Below the pieces are notes generated by a model. The model made no database searches and was not told the DNA's origin. It worked only from the letters and a program-made list of their open reading frames with translations. From positions 1-64,000 of the forward strand of contig JAFRSW010000002.1 of NCBI GenBank assembly GCA_017427385.1: a stretch of 64,000 nt of DNA, given 5' to 3'. This DNA is from Bacteroidales bacterium (lineage in GTDB: Bacteria > Bacteroidota > Bacteroidia > Bacteroidales > UBA932). Position numbers and translations under genes: made by a program. Positions 8,171-17,644 of the stretch are shown here, in pieces. Numbering within the stretch: position 1 is the stretch's first letter; each line of letters opens with the position of its first letter.

Positions 8171-9739
8171 ATGGACGAACAGAAAGTCGAACGGGACCTT
8201 ATCGTCGAAGAAAGCCTGTCGGAAGTCCGGATAGCGCTGATGGAGAACCATCGCCTGATCGAGCTGAACAGGGAATCGAACGAGGGTCACAGTTTTTCGG
8301 TGGGCAGCGTCTTCCTCGGCAGAGTAAAGAAGCTCCTGCCCGCCCTGAACGCGGCTTTCGTGGACATCGGCGACAGCAAAGAAGCATTTATCCACTACCT
8401 GGACCTTGGCTTCCACTTCACCGCCTTCGACACCTTCGTGCGTGAGAGCAATCCCAACAAAAACCTGAAGGGGCTCTACAGCAACACCAAGCTGGGTCCC
8501 ATACTCGGCAAGGAAGGCAGGATAGAAGATTATCTCAAGGTCGGGCAGATGATAATCGCCCAGATAGTCAAGGAACCGATTTCCACCAAAGGGTCGCGCC
8601 TGACTGCGGAAATTTCATTGGCAGGACGCAACATAGTACTGATGCCTTTTGCCGACAAGGTCAACGTGTCGCAGAAGATTTCTTCGAAAGAAGAGAAAAG
8701 AAGGCTGGAAACGCTCGTAAAGAGCATTCTCCCCAAGAACTACGGGGCCATCATCCGCACCGCCGCCGAAGGCAAGAACGCCAGCGTGCTGGTGGCCGAG
8801 GTGCAGAGCCTCATCGACAAATGGAAAGGTTCCTGGAAGAACATCGCCAAGAGCAAGGGCGTGCAGCTCCTTTTCACCGAGTACTCCAAAACTACCACCA
8901 TCCTCAGGGACCTGCTGAACGATTCGTTCAACAACATCTACGTGAACGACGAGAAGATCTATGAGGAAACCAGAAAGTACATCTCCCTCATTTCCCCCGA
9001 GCAGGAGAAGATAGTCAAACTCTACGACGGCAAGGAGCCCATCTTCGATCACTTCGAAGTGACGCGCCAGATAAAGAGCTCCTTCGGAAAGGTCGTACCC
9101 ATGAAACAGGGTGCATATCTCGTGATAGAGACGACCGAGGCGCTGAATGTCGTGGACGTTAACAGCGGCATACGGGCCAAGACCTCCGACCAGGAGGAGA
9201 ACACCTTCGAGGTGAACAAGCTCGCCGCAGAAGAGATTGCACGCCAGCTGAGGCTGCGCGATATGGGTGGTATCGTAATCGTGGACTTCATCGACATGGA
9301 GTCCCAGGAGCATCGGAACGAGCTGTTCAAGTACATGACCGACCTGATGAGCCACGACCGTGCAAAGCACAACGTGCTGCCTCTCACCAAGTTCGGGCTC
9401 ATGCAGATCACGCGCCAGCGCATCCGTCCCGTCACGGAGATCAACGTGCTGGAGAAATGCCCTCTCTGCCACGGCACCGGCAAGATCGCTTCCACCGTCA
9501 TCATCGACGAGCAGGTGGAACGCCGCCTCGCCTACTATGTGCAGGAGAAGGGCATCCGGGATCTGACGCTGCGCACCAGCTCCATCCTCGGAGCCTATCT
9601 TACGAGGGGTTCCTTCGGATCTTCCTACGTCGCCAAATGGCGTCGCAAGTACCATTGCAAGCTCAAGTTGGTGGAATCGACCGCCAACAGCATCCTGCAG
9701 TATGAATTTCTGAATGCTAAAGAAGAGGTCCTCGATTGA
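8171..9739 (+). CDS. rng: ribonuclease G (RNase E/G family)
   Basis: Endoribonuclease for rRNA 5'-end maturation and mRNA turnover; 522 residues. An N-terminal S1 RNA-binding domain (about 38-120, starting at GSVFLGRVKKLLPALNAAFV) precedes the catalytic core, with the metal-binding aspartates in VVDVNSG and GIVIVDFIDM. A zinc-link motif CPLC (in CPLCHGTGKI) near residue 435 supports tetramer formation. There is no long RNase E-type tail, so RNase G is preferred. The stop codon lies in the loop of its own terminator. Confidence 0.95.
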   Translation: MDEQKVERDLIVEESLSEVRIALMENHRLIELNRESNEGHSFSVGSVFLGRVKKLLPALNAAFVDIGDSKEAFIHYLDLGFHFTAFDTFVRESNPNKNLKGLYSNTKLGPILGKEGRIEDYLKVGQMIIAQIVKEPISTKGSRLTAEISLAGRNIVLMPFADKVNVSQKISSKEEKRRLETLVKSILPKNYGAIIRTAAEGKNASVLVAEVQSLIDKWKGSWKNIAKSKGVQLLFTEYSKTTTILRDLLNDSFNNIYVNDEKIYEETRKYISLISPEQEKIVKLYDGKEPIFDHFEVTRQIKSSFGKVVPMKQGAYLVIETTEALNVVDVNSGIRAKTSDQEENTFEVNKLAAEEIARQLRLRDMGGIVIVDFIDMESQEHRNELFKYMTDLMSHDRAKHNVLPLTKFGLMQITRQRIRPVTEINVLEKCPLCHGTGKIASTVIIDEQVERRLAYYVQEKGIRDLTLRTSSILGAYLTRGSFGSSYVAKWRRKYHCKLKLVESTANSILQYEFLNAKEEVLD

Positions 9740-9754
9740 CGAGGACCTTTTTTT
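9726..9754 (+). terminator. rho-independent terminator of rng
   Basis: A perfect 9-bp stem AGGTCCTCG (9726-9734) / CGAGGACCT (9740-9748) with a 5-base loop, followed by six T. The stop codon TGA at 9737-9739 is inside the loop. Confidence 0.92.
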
Positions 9755-9780
9755 GATTAGGGCCGTGGAGCCAAAATCAA

Positions 9781-9810
9781 TTGTAATATCGACAAGATTC
9801 ACTATCTTTG
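9781..9810 (+). promoter_or_regulatory. promoter of the PASTA-rluD-lnt operon
   Basis: TTG at 9781-9783, 19 bp, then TATCTTTG at 9803-9810. The inferred transcription start is within a few bases of the ATG at 9817, so the mRNA may be leaderless or nearly so. Confidence 0.75.
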
Positions 9811-9816
9811 TATGCT

Positions 9817-10626
9817 ATGGCAGATAATAAAAATGAAAAGAAAGGCGGATTCTTTTCCAATTGGATTGTCCGCAATCTGATATGGGCGGCAGTATTCGTG
9901 GTGGTACTCCTTGTGGGCACCAACATACTGCTTTCTATAGGCACACAGCACAATAAGGAGATCACCGTTCCGGACTTCACCAACATGACATACGAAGAGG
10001 CTGTCTACAACGCCGAACGTGTAGGCTTGAAAGTGGAGATCGGCGATTCTGTATATGTGCGCCGTATGAAGAAGGGCGCCGTCTTTTCCCAGTTCCCCAA
10101 GAGCGGGAGCAACGTCAAGAAGGGCCGCACCATCTCCCTGACCACCAATGCAAAGACCGCCAAGGAGGTGACTATGCCGCTTCTGGTTGGATATTCCATG
10201 CGTCAGGCAAAAGCCGAACTTGCATCCCGCGGTCTTAACCTTGGCCGTCTCATTTACGTGAACGACATTGCTACGAACAATGTGCTGAAGCAGCTTTTCA
10301 ACAGCCGTGAGATCCCTGCCGGCACCCAGATCGAAAGCGGCTCCACAATCGACCTCATGGTAGGCCTGAGCGGAGACGATAACCGCACCTATGCTCCTGA
10401 CGTAAAGGGACTTAAGTATCTCCGTGCAGTCGATGCGGTTCACGACTATTCACTGAACGTGGGCAAAGTGAACTTCGACAAGGGCGTCAAGACATACAGC
10501 GATTCTCTGAATGCAGTGGTCTACAAGCAGGCCCCTTCCACTTCCGGCGGTCCTCTGACCATGGGCGCCGCCGTGTCACTCTGGCTCACCACGGACGAAG
10601 GCAAGATAGAAGAACTCTCCAAATAA
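9817..10626 (+). CDS. membrane-anchored PASTA domain protein
   Basis: Protein of 269 residues: a short Lys/Asn-rich cytoplasmic tail, one transmembrane helix (about 14-38, rich in Val/Leu/Ile) and three extracytoplasmic PASTA domains (about 47-112, 118-185, 188-262), each opening with a VPDFTNMTYEEA-like motif. PASTA modules bind peptidoglycan or muropeptides in other bacteria; there is no kinase or transpeptidase domain. An in-frame TTG at 9808 lies inside the promoter -7 box, so ATG 9817 is the better start. It is followed immediately by rluD with a one-base overlap. A cell-wall-associated role is inferred; the partner is unknown. Confidence 0.88.
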   Translation: MADNKNEKKGGFFSNWIVRNLIWAAVFVVVLLVGTNILLSIGTQHNKEITVPDFTNMTYEEAVYNAERVGLKVEIGDSVYVRRMKKGAVFSQFPKSGSNVKKGRTISLTTNAKTAKEVTMPLLVGYSMRQAKAELASRGLNLGRLIYVNDIATNNVLKQLFNSREIPAGTQIESGSTIDLMVGLSGDDNRTYAPDVKGLKYLRAVDAVHDYSLNVGKVNFDKGVKTYSDSLNAVVYKQAPSTSGGPLTMGAAVSLWLTTDEGKIEELSK

Positions 10627-11699
10627 TGGATCCCGAAACTGATTGGCTGGACCCGGAACTCGAGGCCATCCCCGAAGATGAAGAACAGGGGATGTTCGAG
10701 CATTTCCGACTGAACGTCGATGCGGGGCAGGTGCCCATACGCATCGACAAGTTCATGTCCGCCCATCTGGAAGATACATCCCGGCACCGCATCCAGTGTG
10801 CCATCAAGGAAGGTTATGTGAAGGTTGGCGAGAAGACGGCCAAGGCGAATCTTCTGGTGCGTCCGGGGGATGTGATCCGTTTCATGATGCCGTACCGGCG
10901 GCGCGGGGTCGATATCGTGCCGCAGGATATTCCGCTGAATATCGTTTACGAAGATGATGATGTGCTGGTGGTGAACAAGCCGGCCGGCATGGTCGTCCAT
11001 CCCGGCCACGGCCACTTCGACGGCACCCTCGTCAATGCGTTGCTGTTTCATCTTAATCAGGATTCCATCGCCGAAGATGAAAAAGCCGGCATTCTCGTTC
11101 ACCGCATCGACAAGGACACTTCCGGCCTGCTTCTGGTGGCGAAGAACGACGAGGCGCAGCTGAGGCTGGCGAAGCAGTTCTTCAACCATACGACGGAAAG
11201 GTGCTACCAGGCGATAGTCTGGGGCGACATCAAAGAGGCCGAAGGCACCATAGATAAGAACATTACACGCGACCCGAACGACAGGCTACGCTTCCGCGTG
11301 ACCGACGATCCGGATGAAGGGAAGCATGCGGTAACACACTACAAGGTGCTGGAGCGCTTCGGCTTCGTCACGCTGGTAGAATGCCGGCTCGAGACAGGCC
11401 GAACGCATCAGATACGCGTGCACATGGCCTCCATCGGCCATCCGCTCTTCAACGACGAGCGCTACGGCGGCGCCGAGATCCGCAAAGGCACCATCTACTC
11501 GAAATACCGTCAGTTCATCCGGAACTGCTTCGAGATATGCCCGCGCCAGGCCCTGCATGCCAAGACCCTGGGCTTTGAGCATCCTGTGACGCACAAATGG
11601 CTGCAGTTCGACTCGGCCATCCCTGAAGATATGACCGCGCTGCTCGACAAGTGGCGCAAATATGCCGGTAACATGCCGGAAGAGGAGGAAGAAGCATGA
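10626..11699 (+). CDS. rluD: 23S rRNA pseudouridine synthase, RluD-type
   Basis: Converts specific uridines to pseudouridine in 23S rRNA. The 357 residues comprise an N-terminal S4 RNA-binding domain (about 35-85, VPIRIDKFMSAHLEDTSR) and an RluA/C/D catalytic domain with the nucleophilic aspartate in HRIDKDTSG. The N-terminal 30 residues are acidic. The ATG overlaps the preceding stop codon by one base and the 3' end overlaps lnt by four. RluD is the most probable member; RluC-type specificity cannot be fully excluded. Confidence 0.9.
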   Translation: MDPETDWLDPELEAIPEDEEQGMFEHFRLNVDAGQVPIRIDKFMSAHLEDTSRHRIQCAIKEGYVKVGEKTAKANLLVRPGDVIRFMMPYRRRGVDIVPQDIPLNIVYEDDDVLVVNKPAGMVVHPGHGHFDGTLVNALLFHLNQDSIAEDEKAGILVHRIDKDTSGLLLVAKNDEAQLRLAKQFFNHTTERCYQAIVWGDIKEAEGTIDKNITRDPNDRLRFRVTDDPDEGKHAVTHYKVLERFGFVTLVECRLETGRTHQIRVHMASIGHPLFNDERYGGAEIRKGTIYSKYRQFIRNCFEICPRQALHAKTLGFEHPVTHKWLQFDSAIPEDMTALLDKWRKYAGNMPEEEEEA

Positions 11700-13288
11700 A
11701 AAGAGTAAAACTTGCAATGTGGATATGCGTGCTGCTCTCCGCAGCTCTGATGAGTCTTCCGTGGCTGGTGCCCCACTGCGGTTTCCTGGCCCTCATAGGC
11801 CTCGTGCCACTGCTCTGCGCCGACCATATCGCATCCATAAACGAAATCCGCCGTTTCCGCATCTGGCACTACTCCTTCTTCGTGCTCTGGAACGCGGTCA
11901 CGACCTGGTGGGTGGGCAATGCCACCGTGGGCGGAGCCATCTTCGCCATCCTCGCGAACGCGCTGCAGATGTCGCTGGTCTTCGGGCTTTTCCGTCTGAG
12001 CAAACGCCGCCTGCAGGGGGTACTGCCCTACATCTTCCTGGCGGTAGCCTGGATAGCCTGGGAGCGCTGGTACCTGCAGAGCGCACAGATTTCCTGGCCC
12101 TGGCTGGTGCTGGGGAACGCTTTCGCGCAAAGTACCCGCAGCATACAGTGGTATGAGTTCACCGGCAGCCTCGGCGGATCGGCCTGGGTATGGGCCTGCA
12201 ACATCACCGTGTTTATGCTCCTGAAAGCCTTCCTCGAGGGAGACTGGGCGCACTGGAACGCCAAGGGCAGAATCGCAGCTACAGTATGGCTGGTGGGCGT
12301 TTTCGCCTTCCCCTATGCAGCATCCGCTCACATCTTTCACCACTACCAGGAGGCCTCCGAGGGCAGCGTGCCGGTGATCATCGGCCAGCCCAACTTCGAC
12401 CCCTACGAGAAGTTCACAAGCAAGACCCAGGCGGAGCAGACCGCCGAGCTTCTGGACCTCTACTCCAAGGCTATCCCCGAAGGAGGGTGGAACGGCCTCC
12501 TGCTGGCCCCCGAGACCTTTACGGGGGATATTTTCCTGGACCGGATTCCGGACAGCCGCACCTTCCGCACCTTCCAGGATTTCCTGGCGAAGCATCCCGG
12601 CACGAACCTCCTGTTCGGCGCATCGACATACAAGGTATATTCCACTCACAAAGCGCCTTCCATCCTCGCCCGCAAGTATGGGGACGGATGGGTAGAGAAC
12701 CACAACTCCGCCATAATGACGGATCCTTCCGGCCGTGCGGAGGTATTCCACAAGAGCAAGCTGGTGGTGGGCACGGAGTTCACGCCATATCCTAAGGTAT
12801 TTGTGCCTATCGACGATAAACTGGGCGGAGTGATGGGCCGATGCATTCCTCAGAAAGAGATAGGCGTGCTGCACTACAACGATATTCCACTCGGCTGCGC
12901 CGTGTGCTATGAGTCCGTTTATGGGGAGTATTGCACCGGATACGTGCGCAAAGGCGCTCAGTTCCTGACTGTTATCACCAACGATGCCTGGTGGGGCGAT
13001 ACGCCAGGCTACAAGCAGCACTTCAGCTACAGTTGCCTCCGTGCCATCGAGACCCGCAGGGATATAGCCCGCTGCGGCAACACAGGCATCTCCGCCATCA
13101 TCGACCAGCGGGGAGAAGTGCTCTCCCACACGCTCTGGTGGCAGCCCGCAGTGCTTGCCGGGGCGGTGAATCTTAATTCGGAGCAAAGTTTCTTTGTCCG
13201 CCACGGCGACATAGTCGGCCGCATTTGCAGCTTCATGTTCCTGCTGCTGGTGCTGGCGCTGCTCGTCCGCTTGGTGATACGGAGATAA
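11696..13288 (+). CDS. lnt: apolipoprotein N-acyltransferase
   Basis: Inner-membrane enzyme that adds the third acyl chain to lipoproteins, needed for their maturation in an organism with the many lipoproteins seen in this window. The 530 residues include about seven hydrophobic segments at the N-terminus, a nitrilase-type periplasmic domain (about 225-490) and a C-terminal transmembrane helix. Catalytic residues are visible: Glu in LLAPETF, Lys in FHKSKLVVGTEFTPYP and Cys in CAVCYESVYGEY. Four-base overlap with rluD. Confidence 0.95.
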   Translation: MKRVKLAMWICVLLSAALMSLPWLVPHCGFLALIGLVPLLCADHIASINEIRRFRIWHYSFFVLWNAVTTWWVGNATVGGAIFAILANALQMSLVFGLFRLSKRRLQGVLPYIFLAVAWIAWERWYLQSAQISWPWLVLGNAFAQSTRSIQWYEFTGSLGGSAWVWACNITVFMLLKAFLEGDWAHWNAKGRIAATVWLVGVFAFPYAASAHIFHHYQEASEGSVPVIIGQPNFDPYEKFTSKTQAEQTAELLDLYSKAIPEGGWNGLLLAPETFTGDIFLDRIPDSRTFRTFQDFLAKHPGTNLLFGASTYKVYSTHKAPSILARKYGDGWVENHNSAIMTDPSGRAEVFHKSKLVVGTEFTPYPKVFVPIDDKLGGVMGRCIPQKEIGVLHYNDIPLGCAVCYESVYGEYCTGYVRKGAQFLTVITNDAWWGDTPGYKQHFSYSCLRAIETRRDIARCGNTGISAIIDQRGEVLSHTLWWQPAVLAGAVNLNSEQSFFVRHGDIVGRICSFMFLLLVLALLVRLVIRR

Positions 13289-13301
13289 TTTGCTACCTTT
13301 G
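13271..13301 (+). promoter_or_regulatory. promoter of fabF
   Basis: TTG at 13271-13273, 20 bp, then TACCTTTG at 13294-13301, inside and just after the lnt 3' end. The start codon is at 13320. Confidence 0.7.
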
Positions 13302-13319
13302 CTGAATAAAAATTTGATA

Positions 13320-14579
13320 ATGAAAGAACACAGAGTTGTTGTCACAGGTTTGGGTGTCATCTCGCCGATAGGCAACGATGTCCCGACTTTCTGGAATAAC
13401 CTGAAGAAAGGCGTGTGCGGAATCGAGACCATTACGGAGTATGACACTTCGTTGCTTCCCGTGCACATCGCCGCCAAAATAAAAGATTTCGAACCCCTCA
13501 ACTTTGGAATGGACAAGCCGTTCGTGCGCAAGCAGGGCATGTTCACCCAGTACGGTGTTGCAGCCGCATATCAGGCCGTGCAGGATGCCGGCCTCCGCAG
13601 TGATGGGGAAGATGCTAACATCGACCCGTTCCGCCTCGGAGTTTATGTGGGTTCAGGCATAGGTGGATTCGATATTATTTTCCGTGAGACACAGAAGATG
13701 ATCGAGGATCCTTCCGGACAGTGGATTTCTCCCATGTTCATCCCCTCGATGATCTCGAATATCGCTGCCGGGCACATCGCCATCAAGAACAACGCCAAGG
13801 GCCCCTGCCTCAACGTGGTTACCGCGTGTGCCACCTCGTCCCACAACGTGGGAGAGGCCTACCGGGCAATCAAGTACGGTTTTGCCGATGCCATCATCAG
13901 CGGCGGATGCGAATATGCCACCATTCCCTTCGGTCTGGTGGGCTTTGCCAACGCAAAGGCGCTATCCCGTTCAGAAGATCCCAAATACGCGTCCCTGCCC
14001 TTCAACCTGAACCGCGGCGGATTCGTGATGGGAGACGGCGGAGCCATCCTTGTTTTGGAAAGCCTCGAGCACGCGCAGGAGCGCGGCGCGAAGATATACG
14101 CAGAGGTCGTCGGCTACGGCAACACTTGCGACGCCTACCATTCCACGGCACCCCGCCCGGACGGCACCACCCAGAGCCATGCCATGAAGCTTGCGCTGGA
14201 TGAGGCCGGATATACATCCGACGATGTGCTATACATCAACGCCCACGGCACCGGAACGCACCTGAACGATATTTCCGAGACCCAGGCCTACAAGCTCGCC
14301 CTCGGCGAGGATGCCTACAAGGCTCATATAACTTCTATTAAGAGTATGACGGGCCATATGCTGGGCGCTGCCGGTGCGGCTGAAGCCATCGCCACGGTGC
14401 TCTCCCTGAAGGAAGGCATCATCACCCCTACCATCAATCTGGATACTCCCGATCCTGAGTGCGACCTGGACTACACCCCCAACGTCGCGCAGAAGCATCC
14501 TTTCACCCTCGGAATCTCCGATTCCCTCGGCTTCGGTGGCCACAATGCCTGCGTAGCGTTCAGGAAATTTGAAGGTTAA
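13320..14579 (+). CDS. fabF: beta-ketoacyl-[acyl-carrier-protein] synthase II
   Basis: Condensing enzyme of type II fatty acid elongation, 419 residues from the chosen start. The catalytic triad is present: Cys170 in VVTACATSS, His in NAHGTGT and His in SMTGHMLGAAG. An in-frame TTG ten codons upstream lies within the promoter -7 box, so ATG 13320 (MKEHRVVVTG, the family's usual N-terminus) is chosen. It is a single-gene unit here; no acpP is adjacent, unlike many bacteria. Confidence 0.96.
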   Translation: MKEHRVVVTGLGVISPIGNDVPTFWNNLKKGVCGIETITEYDTSLLPVHIAAKIKDFEPLNFGMDKPFVRKQGMFTQYGVAAAYQAVQDAGLRSDGEDANIDPFRLGVYVGSGIGGFDIIFRETQKMIEDPSGQWISPMFIPSMISNIAAGHIAIKNNAKGPCLNVVTACATSSHNVGEAYRAIKYGFADAIISGGCEYATIPFGLVGFANAKALSRSEDPKYASLPFNLNRGGFVMGDGGAILVLESLEHAQERGAKIYAEVVGYGNTCDAYHSTAPRPDGTTQSHAMKLALDEAGYTSDDVLYINAHGTGTHLNDISETQAYKLALGEDAYKAHITSIKSMTGHMLGAAGAAEAIATVLSLKEGIITPTINLDTPDPECDLDYTPNVAQKHPFTLGISDSLGFGGHNACVAFRKFEG

Positions 14580-14611
14580 GGGTTACGCTTCGGGCGGCTC
14601 GCACATAACCT

Positions 14612-14645
14612 CACCTCCGATGATTCGGGGGTGTTGTATTTTTTA
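14612..14645 (+). terminator. terminator of fabF
   Basis: A 9-bp stem CACCTCCGA (14612-14620) / TCGGGGGTG (14625-14633) with one wobble pair and a TGAT loop, then a T-rich tract. It lies between fabF and the convergent outer-membrane protein gene. Confidence 0.8.
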
Positions 14646-14677
14646 TTCTGTCAACTTGGCGTGCGTGGAGCAAGGGA

Positions 14678-17611
14678 CTACCTAGGACCGGCGCCGCGCA
14701 TGCCGCCGGGGCCACCGCCACCGGGGCCACCGCGCATGCCGCCAGGGCCGCGCATCCGGCTGCGGTCGAAGGTGCCGAAGCGATAGGTTAGGGATAGGAT
14801 TATGTAACGTCCAAGGGTGTTGTTCACGACCTCGCTGTGATATTCAGAGTTGTCCGTCACAGACAGGTTCTTTGCCTGGCCCAGGATATCGTATCCCTTC
14901 AGGGCCAGTGTCATCTTCTTACGGAACAGCAGCTTCTGCACCTCGGCATTCAACACGTATTCCGAAGGCTGAGCGGTCTTGTAACCGTTGTACCAGTTGT
15001 AGTTTCCTTCGCTCTTGAAAGTAAGGCCGGGGCCGTCCAGGGTCCAGTTTGCGGTGAGACGGATCTGGTTGTTGAAAGTGGATGTCGTCTCGTCGCTGAG
15101 GGTATTCCAGGACTTGTTCATTCTGGTGCGGGCAGAGGCAGTGAGTTCCAGGTTGTCTGAACGGTATGTGAGACGGAAACGTTCCACCGCGGAAAAAGCG
15201 GTGGTAGTGCTCAGGTCTATATGCTGGTCATACCAGGAATCGTTATTCCAGTTTGCGATAAGCTCATCCATGAAAGCATAGTAATCTCCTCCCGTTTTGT
15301 AGGTAGTCATATCGATATTGTTACCCTTGTAGGAAGAAGACTTGCTCCAATTGATGCGGGCAAAGTTTGAAATAGAGAAGTTGGACTTTGCTATGGGAAT
15401 GTTTGCGAATCCGTTCAAACCGGCATTCATGCTGTCCGGGCCGTTGAAAGGCATGGAATAAGCAGCTCCGTCCGTTATCCAGGTAAGGTTCACGATGGGG
15501 TTCTGGACATATCCGCCCTCAAAATTGATGTTAAAGGAAGCAAAGCTCTGCTTATTGTTATAGCGGACTTCGCCACGCATATTATGCGAGAAGTAGGGGG
15601 TTAGCGAAGGATTACCGAAAGACACGTTCAGAGGATCCGAATTGTCCGGCACAGGCATCAACTGGCGGGTGGAAGGCTGGGAGGAATAACCTCTGTAGAA
15701 CAGGCGTGCATTGGCGTTGTCGTTGAATTCCCACCAGAGCATAACGCGCGGCGAGAAATTCCAGCGGAAATCCTTATACTCCTCGGGCTTCCATGTATCG
15801 GACAGGGTATTGTATCGGGTTGTACTGTTATATGTATTCGTGGGAAGGGCTGCAAAACCAACCTGGGCGCGGGACTTCTCTTTCTGATACATCATGTTGA
15901 AGCCCATTTCCTGATTGTGCGACTCGTTCACGATCTCGTTGGAATACACATAACTCTTCTGATTGAGGATATTATCCCAGGTATCTTTCTCCGAAGTCGA
16001 CTTCGACCAGGAATAACGGTAGTTGGCTTCCAGATAGAGGTTATGGCCTATGGGCTCGGTGTAGGTAACGCGGCCCATCAGGCTGGAGCTCTGCTGATTG
16101 GAACTGATGCTCTGGTCTATGGAGCTGTCCACTCCCCTGGTGGTGGTGTTCGACTTGTTGATGGAACTTAAGTCGTTGTTGCTGAAAGAGTAACGCCCCA
16201 TAACTGTCAGTGTGCGGCCGGGTATGCCGAGACGCTGGCGGAAGAGCAGGAATCCGCTCGTGGACAGGTTGTTGTTGTTGCCGGACTGGAGGTTGGTGGA
16301 GTTGGACATCAGCTGTGCGCCGGGGTTCGCGAGGGAATCCACATAACGCCATGTCTCGTTCTGCTGGGTGTAGTGGCCGTTGCCGAAATTGATGCGGGGC
16401 TCGAACAGGATGGACGTGTTCTCGCTGAACTTGTGTTCGAGACGCACTCCGACACGGTGGCCGTTGCTGACAGTAGAACTGACCCCTTCTGAACGGTCGA
16501 TAATGTTGTAGGTATCGTAGTAATTAACCTTCTCACTGGTCTCCATCACATCTGTTCCGGTATGGTTGAACAGATAGTTGGAGCTCAGGTCCATGTTGCC
16601 GTCGAAGAGGGTCCATGCCCCGTTCACGCCGGCCATGTAGGAGGTGGTGATGCCGTTTCCGCCACCCCATCCGCCTTGGCCGCGACCCATTCTGCCGCCA
16701 CCGCCGCGCATGTTGCCCATCATGGATCCGGACAGGTCGTTGAAGCCGCGGTTGTTGGTGTTGTTGCCGTTCAGGATGAGGCTTAACTGCCTGTCTTTGG
16801 TGAAGTTACCCAGGAAGGCCGCACCCTGGTAGCGCCAGTCGGGCTGGGTGACATTGTCCGTAGGGATGTCCCGTCCGCCACCGGCCATAATATTGCCGAA
16901 GGCACCCTTCATCATGCCGGGCTTGATATCCAGGTCGATGACCTTCTCTTCCTCACCGTCGTCGATGCCGGTAAACTCGGCCTGCTCGCTCTTCTTGTTG
17001 ATGACCTTGAGCTTGTTGATGAGCTTGGCGGGGATGTTCTTGGAAGCGAGCTGGGGATCGTCGAGGAAGAAAGTCTTGCCCTCGATGGTGATCTTGGTGA
17101 TGGTCTCGCCGTTATGGGTGATCGTGCCATCCTCAGATACTTCCACGCCGGGAAGCTTCTTCAGAAGGTCTTCCAGCATGTCGTTCTCAGTGGTCTTGAA
17201 CGAGGTGGCGTTGTATTCCAGGGTATCCTTTTTCACCACGATGGGATTGCCGACCGCGGAGACGCTGGCTGCATCAAGCATCTGCTTGTCGGGATCCAGC
17301 TTGACCTTGCCGAGGTCCAGGTTGCCCTCTACCTTTATCTTCTTCTCATAAGCCTTATAGCCAAGGAGTTCCGCACGGAAGACATAATTGCCGTTACGCA
17401 CTTTCCTGATGGTCACGTGGCCGCTCTCGGTGCTGAGGTCGTAGTAATCCGGCTTCTTGGCTCCTTCCTTGGAAACAGAGACGGTGGCAAAAGGCACGGG
17501 CTCGCCGTTGGAGGAGTCCTGCAGTTCTGCGGTAATAAGATTCTGGGCACCAAGGCCGGCCGCAACGAACAGGCCGGCGATCAGGGTGAAGGCTTTAGCA
17601 ATCTTTATCAT
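14678..17611 (-). CDS. large outer-membrane beta-barrel protein (carboxypeptidase-regulatory-like domain, TonB-receptor-like)
   Basis: About 977 residues from MIKIAKAF; an ATG six codons further upstream (17629) is also open. A signal peptide ends near GLGAQ, then a carboxypeptidase-D-regulatory-like beta domain, a plug-like segment (about 110-230) and a long beta-barrel ending in an aromatic-rich strand (YIILSLTYRFGTF). This fits the OMP_b-brl_3 type of Bacteroidota outer-membrane proteins. Two low-complexity Gly/Arg/Met stretches stand out: one in the barrel near residue 310 and one forming the extreme C-terminus after the last strand. No SusD partner is adjacent. The substrate is unknown. 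It is probably the last gene of the rplU operon or has its own promoter. Confidence 0.82.
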   Translation of the reverse strand: MIKIAKAFTLIAGLFVAAGLGAQNLITAELQDSSNGEPVPFATVSVSKEGAKKPDYYDLSTESGHVTIRKVRNGNYVFRAELLGYKAYEKKIKVEGNLDLGKVKLDPDKQMLDAASVSAVGNPIVVKKDTLEYNATSFKTTENDMLEDLLKKLPGVEVSEDGTITHNGETITKITIEGKTFFLDDPQLASKNIPAKLINKLKVINKKSEQAEFTGIDDGEEEKVIDLDIKPGMMKGAFGNIMAGGGRDIPTDNVTQPDWRYQGAAFLGNFTKDRQLSLILNGNNTNNRGFNDLSGSMMGNMRGGGGRMGRGQGGWGGGNGITTSYMAGVNGAWTLFDGNMDLSSNYLFNHTGTDVMETSEKVNYYDTYNIIDRSEGVSSTVSNGHRVGVRLEHKFSENTSILFEPRINFGNGHYTQQNETWRYVDSLANPGAQLMSNSTNLQSGNNNNLSTSGFLLFRQRLGIPGRTLTVMGRYSFSNNDLSSINKSNTTTRGVDSSIDQSISSNQQSSSLMGRVTYTEPIGHNLYLEANYRYSWSKSTSEKDTWDNILNQKSYVYSNEIVNESHNQEMGFNMMYQKEKSRAQVGFAALPTNTYNSTTRYNTLSDTWKPEEYKDFRWNFSPRVMLWWEFNDNANARLFYRGYSSQPSTRQLMPVPDNSDPLNVSFGNPSLTPYFSHNMRGEVRYNNKQSFASFNINFEGGYVQNPIVNLTWITDGAAYSMPFNGPDSMNAGLNGFANIPIAKSNFSISNFARINWSKSSSYKGNNIDMTTYKTGGDYYAFMDELIANWNNDSWYDQHIDLSTTTAFSAVERFRLTYRSDNLELTASARTRMNKSWNTLSDETTSTFNNQIRLTANWTLDGPGLTFKSEGNYNWYNGYKTAQPSEYVLNAEVQKLLFRKKMTLALKGYDILGQAKNLSVTDNSEYHSEVVNNTLGRYIILSLTYRFGTFDRSRMRGPGGMRGGPGGGGPGGMRGAGPR

Positions 17612-17644
17612 AACTATGGTTAGACGCACACGCGGGCGCGAGGT

